In this document: positions 34,186-42,913 of the stretch, piece by piece
Layout of the letters: each line of letters starts with the position of its first letter
How positions within the stretch are numbered: the first letter of the stretch is position 1
Source of the DNA: Nitrospirota bacterium
GTDB lineage: Bacteria; Nitrospirota; Thermodesulfovibrionia; Thermodesulfovibrionales; Magnetobacteriaceae
Direction of reading: 5' to 3'
Assembly (NCBI GenBank): GCA_015233895.1
Contig: JADFXG010000018.1
Coordinates: 1-55,865, forward strand
DNA length: 55,865 nucleotides
Notes under the pieces: generated by a model
Database searches by the model: none
Seen by the model: the letters and a program-made list of their open reading frames with translations, nothing else
What the model was told of the DNA's origin: nothing
Made by a program: the position numbers and the translations under genes

Positions 34186-35009
34186 TGGAAAAAAAACCTT
34201 TTATAAAAATAAGCCGGTTAAGAAAAACCCTTGACGGTGTTGAGATTCTAAGAGGTATTGATTTAGCCATCCATAAGGGCGAGATAATGGCAGTCATAGG
34301 CGCATCGGGGGCCGGGAAGAGTGTTTCGCTTAAGTGCATAACCGGACTGTTTCAACCGGATTCCGGCGCTGTTTTCATAGGGGGCAGGGATATTACCGGC
34401 ATGGGCATGAGAGAGCTTAACAAGGTACGCTCTGGTTTTGGGGTGCTGTTTCAAAGCGGCGCTCTCTTTGACTCTCTGAATGTCTATCATAACGTAGCCT
34501 TCCCGCTTAAAGAAAAAACCCGCCTCAAAGACACTGAGATTGCAAAGCGTGTTACGAAAGCGTTAAGCGACGTACATTTAAAGGACGTTGAGGAAAAATA
34601 TCCGGCAGAGTTAAGCGGAGGGATGAAAAAGCGTGTGGCTTTAGCCCGGGCAATAATATCAAACCCTGATATAATTTTTTTCGATGAACCGACCACCGGA
34701 CTGGATCCGGTGCTTAAGCAATCTATCCATGAACTCATAATTGAAAATCATCAGAGGCATGGTTTTACAGGACTTATTATAAGCCATGAGATTCCGGATA
34801 TATTCGATGTTGCTGACAGAGTGGCAATGCTCTGCGACGGGAAAATTATTTTTTGCGGCACACCGGATGAAATCGTAAGAAGCCAAATTCCTGAGGTGAA
34901 AAGTTTTGTACATATCCGTGATTGTGGGAAATACAGTTGGGATACGCCATGGAACGGCAGAGTGGGTGCAGAAGGCGGCGTAAAGAGAGAATTGGATAAG
35001 GAGGGTTAA
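34185..35009 (+). CDS. mlaF: MlaF-type ABC ATPase
   Basis: A 274-residue ATPase of the Mla transporter. Walker A GASGAGKS is at 39-46, the signature is LSGGMKKRVALARA and Walker B is IIFFDEPTTGLDP, followed by the H-loop ISHE. ATG at 34185 overlaps the permease stop; the longer frame from 34152 lies inside mlaE. The tail after about 240 is extended and charged. Confidence 0.93.
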   Translation: MEKKPFIKISRLRKTLDGVEILRGIDLAIHKGEIMAVIGASGAGKSVSLKCITGLFQPDSGAVFIGGRDITGMGMRELNKVRSGFGVLFQSGALFDSLNVYHNVAFPLKEKTRLKDTEIAKRVTKALSDVHLKDVEEKYPAELSGGMKKRVALARAIISNPDIIFFDEPTTGLDPVLKQSIHELIIENHQRHGFTGLIISHEIPDIFDVADRVAMLCDGKIIFCGTPDEIVRSQIPEVKSFVHIRDCGKYSWDTPWNGRVGAEGGVKRELDKEG

Positions 35010-35011
35010 CA

Positions 35012-35461
35012 GTGAAGAGATTTGATATTGAGGCTGCAGTTGGGTTGTTTCTGTTTTTAGGGATTCTATCTATGGCGTATCTATCCATAAAGTTAGGGGA
35101 CGTTCATTTTTTAGCAGAAAAGGGCTACGTTGTCACAGCGTCTTTTGCCAAAACCGGAGGACTTAAGAAGGGAACAAGTGTGGAAATAGCCGGAGTTGAA
35201 GTTGGAAAAGTAAGTGATATAACCCTCGATGATAAAACCTATCAGGCAAAGGTTGTGATGGTTATCCACAAAACAGTTAAGATTTCAGAGGACTCTATCG
35301 CTTCTGTAAAGACAAAAGGCCTGCTTGGCGAAAAATACATCCAGATATCTCCTGGCGGCGCTAAAACAATACTGGCAGATGGCGGTAAAATACGTGAAAC
35401 AGAATCGGCTGTTGACATTGAGGAATTAATTTCAAAATACGCCTTTGGCGATGTTAAGTAA
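35012..35461 (+). CDS. mlaD: MlaD-type MCE-domain substrate-binding protein
   Basis: A 149-residue protein: one N-terminal membrane anchor (about 8-27) and a single periplasmic MCE domain, with GYVVTASFAKTGGLKKGTSVEIAGVEVGKV and GLLGEKYIQISPGG as typical MCE signatures. MCE domains form hexameric rings that carry lipid. GTG start, two bases after mlaF, preceded by GGAGGG. Confidence 0.92.
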   Translation: MKRFDIEAAVGLFLFLGILSMAYLSIKLGDVHFLAEKGYVVTASFAKTGGLKKGTSVEIAGVEVGKVSDITLDDKTYQAKVVMVIHKTVKISEDSIASVKTKGLLGEKYIQISPGGAKTILADGGKIRETESAVDIEELISKYAFGDVK

Positions 35462-35486
35462 AAATTTAATACGAGGTACTTAGAAC

Positions 35487-36095
35487 GTGAAATATATAAA
35501 AGTTGTTTTTGCACTGATAGTGGTTGTTTTTCTTTTGGAATCTGCGGCTGTTGCCGAGAGCCCTGATGAATTGTTAAAAGTCGTTATAGACAAAATTTAT
35601 ACGGTTTTAAAGGACAAAGCCTTAAAAAGTACGGAAAAAACGCAGGAGAGGCGTAAACACATCCGCAGCATTATAGAGAGCCGTTTTGATTTTGAAGAGA
35701 TGTCAAAACGTTCGCTTGCCGTTTACTGGCAGAAGCGGACGGATGCTGAGAAAAAGGAATTTACCTCTCTTTTTGAAAACCTCCTTGAAAACGTTTATAT
35801 CACAAAGATAGAATCCTATAGCGGAGAGGAGGTGCTGTTTGTTGAACAGAGCATCGACGGCGATTACTCAACGGTAAAAACCGTTATAATGAGAAAAGCA
35901 CAAAAAATCCCTATGGACTATAAGCTTATGAAGATAAACAACGAATGGAAAGTCTATGATGTTGTTATTGAGGGTATAAGCCTTGTAAATAACTATAGAA
36001 CTCAGTTTACAAGAATACTGGGCTCCGGATCATACGAGGGGCTTGTTAAAACGCTAAAAGAAAAGATAGCATCCAACGAATCCAGGACACAATAA
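35487..36095 (+). CDS. mlaC: MlaC-type periplasmic lipid carrier
   Basis: A 202-residue protein with an N-terminal Sec signal (KYIKVVFALIVVVFLLESAAVA) and the MlaC/Ttg2D fold: RSIIESRFDFEEMSKRSLAVYW near 58, FTSLFENLLENVYITKIESY and KTVIMRKAQKIPMDYKL. It shuttles phospholipids across the periplasm. GTG start; last gene of the mla cluster. A repeat element follows the stop directly. Confidence 0.92.
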   Translation: MKYIKVVFALIVVVFLLESAAVAESPDELLKVVIDKIYTVLKDKALKSTEKTQERRKHIRSIIESRFDFEEMSKRSLAVYWQKRTDAEKKEFTSLFENLLENVYITKIESYSGEEVLFVEQSIDGDYSTVKTVIMRKAQKIPMDYKLMKINNEWKVYDVVIEGISLVNNYRTQFTRILGSGSYEGLVKTLKEKIASNESRTQ

Positions 36096-36317
36096 AAGGA
36101 TGAGATTGCGACGCTGCGCTCGCAATGACGGCTGGGGGCTAGTAGTTGTTGCTCATGACGGCTGGGGGCTAGTAGTTGTTGCTCATGACGGCGAGAGGCT
36201 GTGTGGGTTGTCAATGATTCAGGGGTCTGTTCATGTTGTACCTGATAACGTGCCGATATGGCATTCCCTCCTCCGTCATTACGAGGAGCGTCAGCGACGT
36301 GGTAATCTCCTCTTTAA
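36096..36317. repeat. bracketed dispersed repeat, copy A, with 30-bp tandem duplication
   Basis: The left element GATGAGATTGCGACGCTGCG...CGCAATGACGG (36099-36131) and the right element CGTCATTACGAGGAGCGTCA...GGTAATCTCCTC (36275-36315) are inverted relative to each other. Between them a 30-base unit TGACGGCTGGGGGCTAGTAG... is repeated twice exactly (36126-36155, 36156-36185) with a partial third. No gene is credible here. Confidence 0.75.
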
Positions 36318-36341
36318 TACTGTAACTCACATAGGATAATT

Positions 36342-36758
36342 ATGAACGGCAACACTGATGATAAACAACCCTTTGAGGATATGGTGTCAGACTATATGGA
36401 AAAGGGTTTTCTGGACAATATCGTGTCAATGTTTAAGGCTGACAGTGGTACGCACAGTCTTATCGTAAAGCTTCTCAAAGACGAAAGAATTCGCGTGCGT
36501 ATCGGGGCGATAGCACTTATTGAGGAGCTTAGTGAGGCAAAGCTGCCTGGGTTAGAGAAGATGGCAGATATGCTGCTTCCGCTCTTAGAGGACGAAAATT
36601 ACTTTGTCAGGGGGGACGTTGCATATTGTCTTGGAATTATAGGCGGAGCTGCCCATATAGAGCATCTGAGGAAACTTGCCAATGATAGTGAACAGGATGT
36701 CAGAGAGGCGGCTGCGGAGGCAATTGAGAGTATCATTGAAGAAAAAAACCGTAGTTAG
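36342..36758 (+). CDS. HEAT-repeat protein
   Basis: A 138-residue acidic helical protein. Residues about 40-135 form three HEAT-like helix pairs (RVRIGAIALIEELSE, YFVRGDVAYCLGIIGG, QDVREAAAEAIESIIEE) of the kind also found in phycobilisome-lyase-type repeat proteins. No enzymatic motif. It probably works as a small protein-interaction module. No function can be assigned from its neighbours. Confidence 0.75.
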   Translation: MNGNTDDKQPFEDMVSDYMEKGFLDNIVSMFKADSGTHSLIVKLLKDERIRVRIGAIALIEELSEAKLPGLEKMADMLLPLLEDENYFVRGDVAYCLGIIGGAAHIEHLRKLANDSEQDVREAAAEAIESIIEEKNRS

Positions 36759-36843
36759 CAGGTATTTTTTTTACCATTCATAGTATAATTAATCCAACAT
36801 TACAATAAAGGTCAGGAGGACATTTTTTTGTTGGAAAGCAGAG

Positions 36844-38433
36844 ATGCCGAAGTGGATTATGTTATTTGATCCTGTTAGAGCAAGCATAATAGGCGGGGCG
36901 TTGTTAGTTGTTATCCTTGTCTTAATCATGCTCAGGACATTAAAAAAAAAGAGGACAGTTTCAGCATATACCTCCAAAGTAACCGCTGCGGATACACTGC
37001 TTGAGGATGGAGGCGTTGAGAGCGCCTTAAATGCCTACGTTGACATAGTGGTGAATGTCTCTCCAAAGGAAACTCCGGCAGTCTATGGCCACATAAAAAA
37101 CAACATAGGGATATGTTACCGCAAGTTAGCTCTTGGCGAGGAAAAAGAAAAATATTTAAAAAAAGCAAAATCCTCCTACAACGATGCTCTTACGGTGTTT
37201 CAGTTCAGAGATAAGCCCTATGACTTTGGCATGGTGAACATGAATCTTGGAAACACGTGTTGGGCGCTTTTTGAGCTGACCGGGTCTGAGAATGATTTAC
37301 TTGATGCTATATCTGCATTTGAAGCAGCAGTAACGGCGTACAATCTAAACGATGACGCATTAAAATACGGCAGCATCCAAAACAGCCTTGCTCTTGCCTA
37401 CCATGCGCTTAGTGAGTTTAAGGACAGGGATGAAAACTTAAGCCGCTCTGTCAACGCTTTTACCGAGGCGCTTAAGGGCAGAACTGGCCACGAACACCCG
37501 CGTGAGTATGGAATAACCCATAACAGCCTTGGCCACACCTTGTGGGAACTGTCGCGGTACAGAGACAGACAGGAAAACTTAAGCAAAGCGGCGGAGTGTT
37601 TTGAAGAGGCGTTAAAAGTCCGCACATTTGTAACTGAGCCGGAGGATTATGCTGAAACTCAAGCTAATCTGGGTAACGTTTACTGTGATCTTTCAGAGGT
37701 TAGTAACAGGGCAGGATTTCTTAATAAAACGATAAATGCTTATGAAGAGGCTATAAGGGTGAGGACATACGTCGATTTCCCAGCTGAATACGGTATGCTT
37801 CAAAATAACTTAGGCAGCGCTTACGGCGCCCTGGCAGAGCTTCAGGACAAAACCGGCAATTTACAAAAGGCGATTCTTGCATTTAAGGAAACCCTGAGGG
37901 TTTATACCTTTGAAAAATCTCCCATGGACTATGCTATGGCTCAGATAAATGTGGCAAATGCCTATTTTTTATATGCTGACAGCACAGAAAAAGAAATAAA
38001 TCTCAAACTTGCTATTTTTGCCTTCAAAGAAGCCTTAAAAGTTTACATCCCAGAGAAAACACCGGATGAGTATTTTAAGACGCAGTTGGCTTTAGGAAAC
38101 GCTTATAGCGGTCTTTCTGAACTTACGGACAAAGAACAAAACATTATGAAGGCAATTCGCAGCTATGAGAGAGCTTTAAATATGCCTCTTGTGGAAAAAT
38201 ATCCGGTTAAATATGCTTCTATGCTTTTTAACCTTGGGAATATGTGTTTTAATCTTTCTTTTATAGACAACAAGGAGGAGAATCTGCTCAAAGCTCAACA
38301 AGCCTATGAAGGCGCCCTGAGTTTTCTGGTTGAAGAGGAAAACCCGGTGCGGTATGCTGAAATAAAAAGCAAAATTGACGCCATATCCCAAATGCTGCAA
38401 CAGCATAGGACTGGAACGAAAAGTTCCGGCTGA
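36844..38433 (+). CDS. membrane-anchored TPR-repeat protein
   Basis: A 529-residue protein with one N-terminal membrane helix (about 14-31, IIGGALLVVILVLIMLRT), a basic stretch, and then a regular array of about eight to nine long TPR-like repeats of roughly 50 residues. Each has the form NLGNAY..L....D...NL.KAI.A..EAL.V.T.E..P..YA. No catalytic domain follows. It is probably a scaffold on the cytoplasmic face. Start ATG 36844 has only a weak ribosome site; AGGAGG lies too far upstream. Confidence 0.8.
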   Translation: MPKWIMLFDPVRASIIGGALLVVILVLIMLRTLKKKRTVSAYTSKVTAADTLLEDGGVESALNAYVDIVVNVSPKETPAVYGHIKNNIGICYRKLALGEEKEKYLKKAKSSYNDALTVFQFRDKPYDFGMVNMNLGNTCWALFELTGSENDLLDAISAFEAAVTAYNLNDDALKYGSIQNSLALAYHALSEFKDRDENLSRSVNAFTEALKGRTGHEHPREYGITHNSLGHTLWELSRYRDRQENLSKAAECFEEALKVRTFVTEPEDYAETQANLGNVYCDLSEVSNRAGFLNKTINAYEEAIRVRTYVDFPAEYGMLQNNLGSAYGALAELQDKTGNLQKAILAFKETLRVYTFEKSPMDYAMAQINVANAYFLYADSTEKEINLKLAIFAFKEALKVYIPEKTPDEYFKTQLALGNAYSGLSELTDKEQNIMKAIRSYERALNMPLVEKYPVKYASMLFNLGNMCFNLSFIDNKEENLLKAQQAYEGALSFLVEEENPVRYAEIKSKIDAISQMLQQHRTGTKSSG

Positions 38434-38436
38434 TAT

Positions 38437-38736
38437 TTAGTACAGCAACCTGCTGCCGAATTGCTTCAGTGAGGCTATAACAAAGGACTGTACGAATCGT
38501 ATAAGTAAAATAACAATGACTGGTGAGATGTCAATGCCGCCCAAGGTGCCAATTCTCCGTCGTATAGGTCTTAAAACCGGTTCTGTGGCAAGATACAAAA
38601 ACTTCACCACAGGGTTATGAGGATCTGGATTTACCCAACTTATCAAGGCCGATATGATTAAAATCCACGTATAAGCGCTCAGCACTATATCCGCTACTGT
38701 TGCGATAGATATAAAAAAATGTCCGGCTACAAACAT
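38437..38736 (-). CDS. YggT family membrane protein
   Basis: A 99-residue protein with two hydrophobic helices and the family signature WILIISALISWVNPDPHNPVVKFLYLATEPVLRPIRR. YggT proteins are small integral membrane proteins linked to osmotic tolerance or cell division placement in some bacteria; the mechanism is unclear. It lies directly downstream of proC on the same strand, the usual neighbour of yggT in many genomes. Confidence 0.9.
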   Translation of the reverse strand: MFVAGHFFISIATVADIVLSAYTWILIISALISWVNPDPHNPVVKFLYLATEPVLRPIRRRIGTLGGIDISPVIVILLIRFVQSFVIASLKQFGSRLLY

Positions 38737-38786
38737 ATCTTAAGCCTCCAGCTTTCTATGATGTACGTCTATAAAACACATCTCTG

Positions 38787-39572
38787 TTACTTACCCAGCT
38801 CGGCGCTTCTGAGTGCGGCACTTTGCAACGCCTCTGAAACTGTTTTTTTAAGTCCAAGCGCTTCAAACACTTTTAGTCCGGCCTCAGTTGTTCCACCCGG
38901 GGATGCCACCATTTTTATTAATTCAGAAGGTTTCTGCGCGGAACTCAGAAGTTTCGCAGTGCCTTTCATAGTCTGTATAGCCAGCGTGCTTGAAATATCT
39001 TCAGGCAGCCCAAGAGCAGCACCAGCCTCAATAACGCATTTTGTAAAGAGGGCAAAAAAAGCCGGACCGCTTCCTGACACTGCCGTAACAGCATCCATCA
39101 TACTTTCAGGTAAAACAACAACCTGACCTATTGCAGAAAAAATGTTCTCCGCCTTTGCCAGAATCTCCTTTGGCACTGATGTATCACTTGTAAGCACAGA
39201 CATCGCCTCAAGCATCAAAGCCGGTGTGTTGGGCATCACCCGCACAATGTAGGCCTCCGGAAACATGGACTTAAGTGCTGCAAGTTTTATCCCGGCTACT
39301 ATTGATATGATTGTTTTACCGGCGAAATCCAGTCCCTGCACTTGTTCTTTAAGTGCCGGCATATTCTGAGGTTTAATCGCTATAATAACCGTATCTGAGG
39401 ACTTTAGTACGGCTAAGTTGTCATACATGGCAGTTACATGGTAGTGTTCTTCAAGGAAGTTACATCTTATCTCAACCGGCTCGGAGACTAAAATATTGGT
39501 AAAACCGTTTGCAGTAAGCCCTTTAATCAGAGCCTCAGCCATATTACCGCCGCCTATAAAGCCTGTTTTCAT
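38787..39572 (-). CDS. proC: pyrroline-5-carboxylate reductase
   Basis: A 261-residue enzyme catalysing the last step of proline synthesis with NAD(P)H. The dinucleotide loop TGFIGGGNMAEALIKGL begins at residue 3, and the C-terminal signature SGPAFFALFTKCVIEAGAALGLP followed by LKSPGGTT-like VASPGGTTEAGL is intact. ATG 39572 is chosen because the family starts there; the frame extends to 39635 without homology. Followed by yggT. Confidence 0.96.
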   Translation of the reverse strand: MKTGFIGGGNMAEALIKGLTANGFTNILVSEPVEIRCNFLEEHYHVTAMYDNLAVLKSSDTVIIAIKPQNMPALKEQVQGLDFAGKTIISIVAGIKLAALKSMFPEAYIVRVMPNTPALMLEAMSVLTSDTSVPKEILAKAENIFSAIGQVVVLPESMMDAVTAVSGSGPAFFALFTKCVIEAGAALGLPEDISSTLAIQTMKGTAKLLSSAQKPSELIKMVASPGGTTEAGLKVFEALGLKKTVSEALQSAALRSAELGK

Positions 39573-39655
39573 AAAAAATATTCTCCCGCAAGTTCCGCCA
39601 CTATTATAAACTAAGGGGCTTTTAAAGTGCAACACAAAACTTATACCAATTTGCG

Positions 39656-39803
39656 CTCAAAAGAGGAGATTGCTACACCCCCTGTGGGGGTTCGCAATGA
39701 CGGCATGTGTCTGTGCGTAGACGTTACGCACAGCGTACCAAAACGGCATTTACTTATCCGTCATTACGAGGAGCGTAGCGACGTCGTAATCTCCTCTTTA
39801 TAT
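39656..39803. repeat. bracketed dispersed repeat, copy B
   Basis: Left element AAGAGGAGATTGCTACACCC...TTCGCAATGACGG (39659-39704) and right element CCGTCATTACGAGGAGCGTA...CGTAATCTCCTC (39763-39798) repeat the arrangement of copy A about 3.5 kb away, without the 30-bp duplication. The right elements are nearly identical between copies. Confidence 0.75.
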
Positions 39804-39860
39804 TATAATTTAGATTGCAACTCAGTATTAGTGCCCACAATTTGCTATAGAAGGGTGGGG

Positions 39861-39894
39861 GACTGCCAAAAAGTTTAGTAACTTTTTGGCAGTC
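39861..39894. terminator. perfect 14-bp hairpin downstream of the 66-residue gene
   Basis: GACTGCCAAAAAGT-ttagta-ACTTTTTGGCAGTC is a perfect inverted repeat. It lies 41 bases after the stop of the minus-strand 66-residue gene and may end its transcript, although no T-run follows on that strand. Confidence 0.5.
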
Positions 39895-39934
39895 ATCCGG
39901 GGGTTGGAGGAGGATGTGTATTTAGAGCAACGTC

Positions 39935-40135
39935 TTATTTCGTGTAGTAAGGCATTGTGACAGTAGCTACCTCTTCTCTTACCTGTCTGACGGCCTTTTC
40001 AAAATTATCGTTCATAGGTAAATCAATCTTTCCGTGCTGCCTCAGAGCCATTATCACTGACATGATCTGTTCGTCCTCATCAAGCATATCAAATGGAACC
40101 GAGCCCTTTACTACTACTGTTTCTTTTGCATTCAT
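39935..40135 (-). CDS. 66-residue hypothetical protein
   Basis: A small protein starting at ATG 40135 with an ideal AAAGGAGGTACACA ribosome site, so translation is credible. The sequence begins MNAKETVVVKGSVPFDMLDE, has a conserved-looking middle (QIMSVIMALRQHGKIDLPMN) and ends in MPYYTK. No motif, signal or membrane segment. Not recognised; the longer frame to 40171 lacks a ribosome site. Confidence 0.7.
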   Translation of the reverse strand: MNAKETVVVKGSVPFDMLDEDEQIMSVIMALRQHGKIDLPMNDNFEKAVRQVREEVATVTMPYYTK

Positions 40136-40359
40136 TGTGTACCTCCTTTGTAAAAAATCTTTCTTCTGCAAATCGCAATCTGTTTTCTATTAAGCCAAAA
40201 CTGTTTATCTTTTAACTGTATTATGTTATGCAAAAGCTATGCCAAAGATATAAAACCATCTGTTTTCAATGCTATAGCAACTGTTATCTTTTGATGCACA
40301 ATTAATACCATCAGTTTGAAGGAAAAATTTTCCCGCAGACCGGGAAAAAATGTTGTAAC

Positions 40360-41880
40360 GTGAAGGTCTTTTTTGATACACTCTCTTTAATGAACGAAAG
40401 TTTGGTTGCAGATGATTCACTGACAAGGGCACTGTATGGGCTGATAATATGCCGCCTTGACGGTACGTTTCTTAACTCCGCTAAAAAGAGACAGGAATAC
40501 ATTGACCTTACTAAAAGAGGGATAGCCGGTTTTTTGCTTTTTGGCGGTAAGCGCAAAGATATAAAGGATTTCATTGCTGAAGTTCAAAGCCATGCCTGTT
40601 ATCCGCTCCTGATTGCATCTGACGTAGAAAAGGGAACCGGACAGCAAGTGCAGGGCACGACTGTTTTTCCATGTCAGATGGCTGTTTCTGCGGCGTTTTG
40701 CAAAAGAGACAGCAATGATGCGCGTGATATCAGGCTGCTTCTAAAGTCTATTTGCTCTGAGGCTGCCGATGTGGGTATTAACATGCCGCTTATTCCTGTT
40801 GTAGATGTTAACACTAACCCCCTAAACCCAATAATATGTAACAGGGCTTTCTCAGATGACCCGGAAAAAACTGCATGGTACAGCCGTCTGTATATCGAGG
40901 CAATAAAAGAGACCGGACTTATCTCCTCTGCTAAACATTTTCCAGGCCACGGCTCAACTCAAAGTGATTCACACCTCACACTGCCTGTGATTAACAAAAC
41001 CCTTGATGAGCTTAACGAGGTTGAGCTGATTCCTTTTAAAGATGCCATAGATGCCGGAGTTGACTCCATTATGGTTGGCCACCTGAGCCTCCCTTTGATA
41101 GATTCGCTCCCTGCCACAGTATCAGAGGAAATCGTAACTAATCTGCTTCGTAATACCCTGTCGTTTGACGGCCTGATTTTAACTGATGCTCTTAATATGG
41201 ATGCACTTAAAGGAATCGAATCTGTTCACACAAAATGTATAAATGCAGGGGCTGATATTCTGCTTCACCCTGTCAGCGTTGTGCGCGCCGTGTCGGAACT
41301 TAATGATTCCATAGAGACAGGTACCCTTAAAGTGGAACGTGTGTATGAATCCTTTAAGAGGGTTCTTAATTTAAGAAAAAAGCTGAAAACAGCTGGCACA
41401 GCCTTTGTTGATTATAAAAGCCATGATGATTTATCCCACAGATTATTTGAAAAATCAATAACTTTGGTTAAAGGAGACCTGTCGTCTTCTTTTATGGAAA
41501 AAACCTGTGATGTTAAGTTTATTTATTTAGGCGGCTTCTCTTCCAGGATACTTTTGTACACCCTGTTTGGGGGAAATAATATCATGGATAAACCCTTTAT
41601 TGATGGCAAACGGGTTGTTGCAGCCATATACACATCTGTTTCAGCCTTCAGTAAAAATTTCTGTGTCTCTGATATGGAAATCAGATCACTAAAACGCATA
41701 ATAAAACGTGCCGGACACTCAACTGTAATATCTTTCGGTAATCCCTACGTGCTGAAACATTTTGAAGAGGCTGATGTACTCATTGCTGCTTACGATACCT
41801 CTGAAAAAGCGGAAATGGCCGTTTTGCGCTGTCTTATGGGAGAGACGCCTATGGAGGGATGTCTGCCAGTTAAACTCTAA
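40360..41880 (+). CDS. glycoside hydrolase family 3 protein, NagZ-like
   Basis: A 506-residue protein with a family 3 N-terminal domain (about 20-330) resembling beta-N-acetylglucosaminidase NagZ, which recycles peptidoglycan fragments. The signature KHFPGHGSTQSDSH occupies 192-205 and includes the His that acts as acid/base in NagZ; LILTDALNMDAL supplies the nucleophile Asp near 275. A C-terminal domain (340-506) is present, longer than in E. coli NagZ (341 residues). No signal peptide, so cytoplasmic. Start GTG 40360; ATG 40393 is an alternative. Confidence 0.85.
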   Translation: MKVFFDTLSLMNESLVADDSLTRALYGLIICRLDGTFLNSAKKRQEYIDLTKRGIAGFLLFGGKRKDIKDFIAEVQSHACYPLLIASDVEKGTGQQVQGTTVFPCQMAVSAAFCKRDSNDARDIRLLLKSICSEAADVGINMPLIPVVDVNTNPLNPIICNRAFSDDPEKTAWYSRLYIEAIKETGLISSAKHFPGHGSTQSDSHLTLPVINKTLDELNEVELIPFKDAIDAGVDSIMVGHLSLPLIDSLPATVSEEIVTNLLRNTLSFDGLILTDALNMDALKGIESVHTKCINAGADILLHPVSVVRAVSELNDSIETGTLKVERVYESFKRVLNLRKKLKTAGTAFVDYKSHDDLSHRLFEKSITLVKGDLSSSFMEKTCDVKFIYLGGFSSRILLYTLFGGNNIMDKPFIDGKRVVAAIYTSVSAFSKNFCVSDMEIRSLKRIIKRAGHSTVISFGNPYVLKHFEEADVLIAAYDTSEKAEMAVLRCLMGETPMEGCLPVKL

Positions 41881-42001
41881 ACCCAACATGCTTAAAATAA
41901 ATCACTGATACAGTCAATCAAGGAGATTCAAGGGAGGAAAACTATTATTCAATTCTAAAAGATATGCGGATATATAGGCTGCTTTATATTTAACTTTTTC
42001 T

Positions 42002-42895
42002 CTAACTCTCTTTTATTTTCTCCCCGGTTAAATGGTGATTTAAGTTGGTTGTTTTTTTATACAGCAAACTTAACAACTCAGTCACTTTTCGTTTATGGTT
42101 AAAAACTCTGCCATCAGTCTCCCTCACCGGCATTATCTCCATTATAGTGTTTGTTAAGAAAACCTCATCGGCACGATACAGGGTGTTTAGAAAGTATTTT
42201 CCCTCATACACAGTTATACCCTGTTCCTTTGCAATGTCTATGACAACCTTGCGCGTAATGCCATCAAGAATTCCGCACTCAAGTGACGGAGTATATAGTT
42301 TTTCAGCGTTTACAAAAAAAATATTTGACACACTGCACTCGGTCATGTATCCTGATACATCAAGCAAAAGAACCTCCCCTGAGCCGCTTTGTCCGGATTC
42401 AATCCTTGCAAGAATGTTAGGCAGAAAATTAATTGATTTAATCTGCGTCCGGCATCCCCAGTGCGGGCAATCAAGAGGGCTTCTCCTCACTGAAGCCGTC
42501 AGTACCCTGATACCTTGCTGGTAGCAGGACTGTGGATACGGTTTAAAAGTGTTTGCGTATATAAAGATAGTTGGTTTTGGACAAATTCCCGGATCAAGCC
42601 CAAGGGGTCCGGCTCCTCTTGACACTGTCACCCGCACGGTTGCATCAGACAGGGCGTTTAATTCTATTGTTTTATAAATTAAAGATTTTAACTCATCCGT
42701 AGTTATACTTAAATTAATACCCAACAGGTTAACTGCCCGGCTAAACCTCTTTAAATGCTCCTCAGCCTTAAAAATCACGCCGTCATATGTGCGAAGGGTC
42801 TCAAAAAATCCATCCCCATAGAGAAAGCCATGATCAAGGACTGATATTTTAGCCTCCTCAATCGGCAAAAACTCACCATTTAAATACACTATCAT
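42002..42895 (-). CDS. class IV PLP aminotransferase (BCAT/ADC lyase/D-amino acid type)
   Basis: A 297-residue PLP enzyme of fold type IV. DHGFLYGDGFFETLRTYDG (21-39) is the typical opening, Lys153 in QIKSINFLPN is the PLP lysine, and the glutamate in MTECSVSNIFFV binds the cofactor. It could be a branched-chain aminotransferase, D-alanine aminotransferase or aminodeoxychorismate lyase; the motifs seen do not decide. The next gene upstream, a spermidine-synthase-like protein, ends 18 bases before the start. Confidence 0.88.
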   Translation of the reverse strand: MIVYLNGEFLPIEEAKISVLDHGFLYGDGFFETLRTYDGVIFKAEEHLKRFSRAVNLLGINLSITTDELKSLIYKTIELNALSDATVRVTVSRGAGPLGLDPGICPKPTIFIYANTFKPYPQSCYQQGIRVLTASVRRSPLDCPHWGCRTQIKSINFLPNILARIESGQSGSGEVLLLDVSGYMTECSVSNIFFVNAEKLYTPSLECGILDGITRKVVIDIAKEQGITVYEGKYFLNTLYRADEVFLTNTIMEIMPVRETDGRVFNHKRKVTELLSLLYKKTTNLNHHLTGEKIKES

Positions 42896-42913
42896 AACAG
42901 CAGTCCGGTTGTG

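Noticed and set aside
36100-36339. 79-residue frame through the 30-bp tandem repeats
   Set aside because: The protein is a duplicated low-complexity translation of repeat DNA with no ribosome site.
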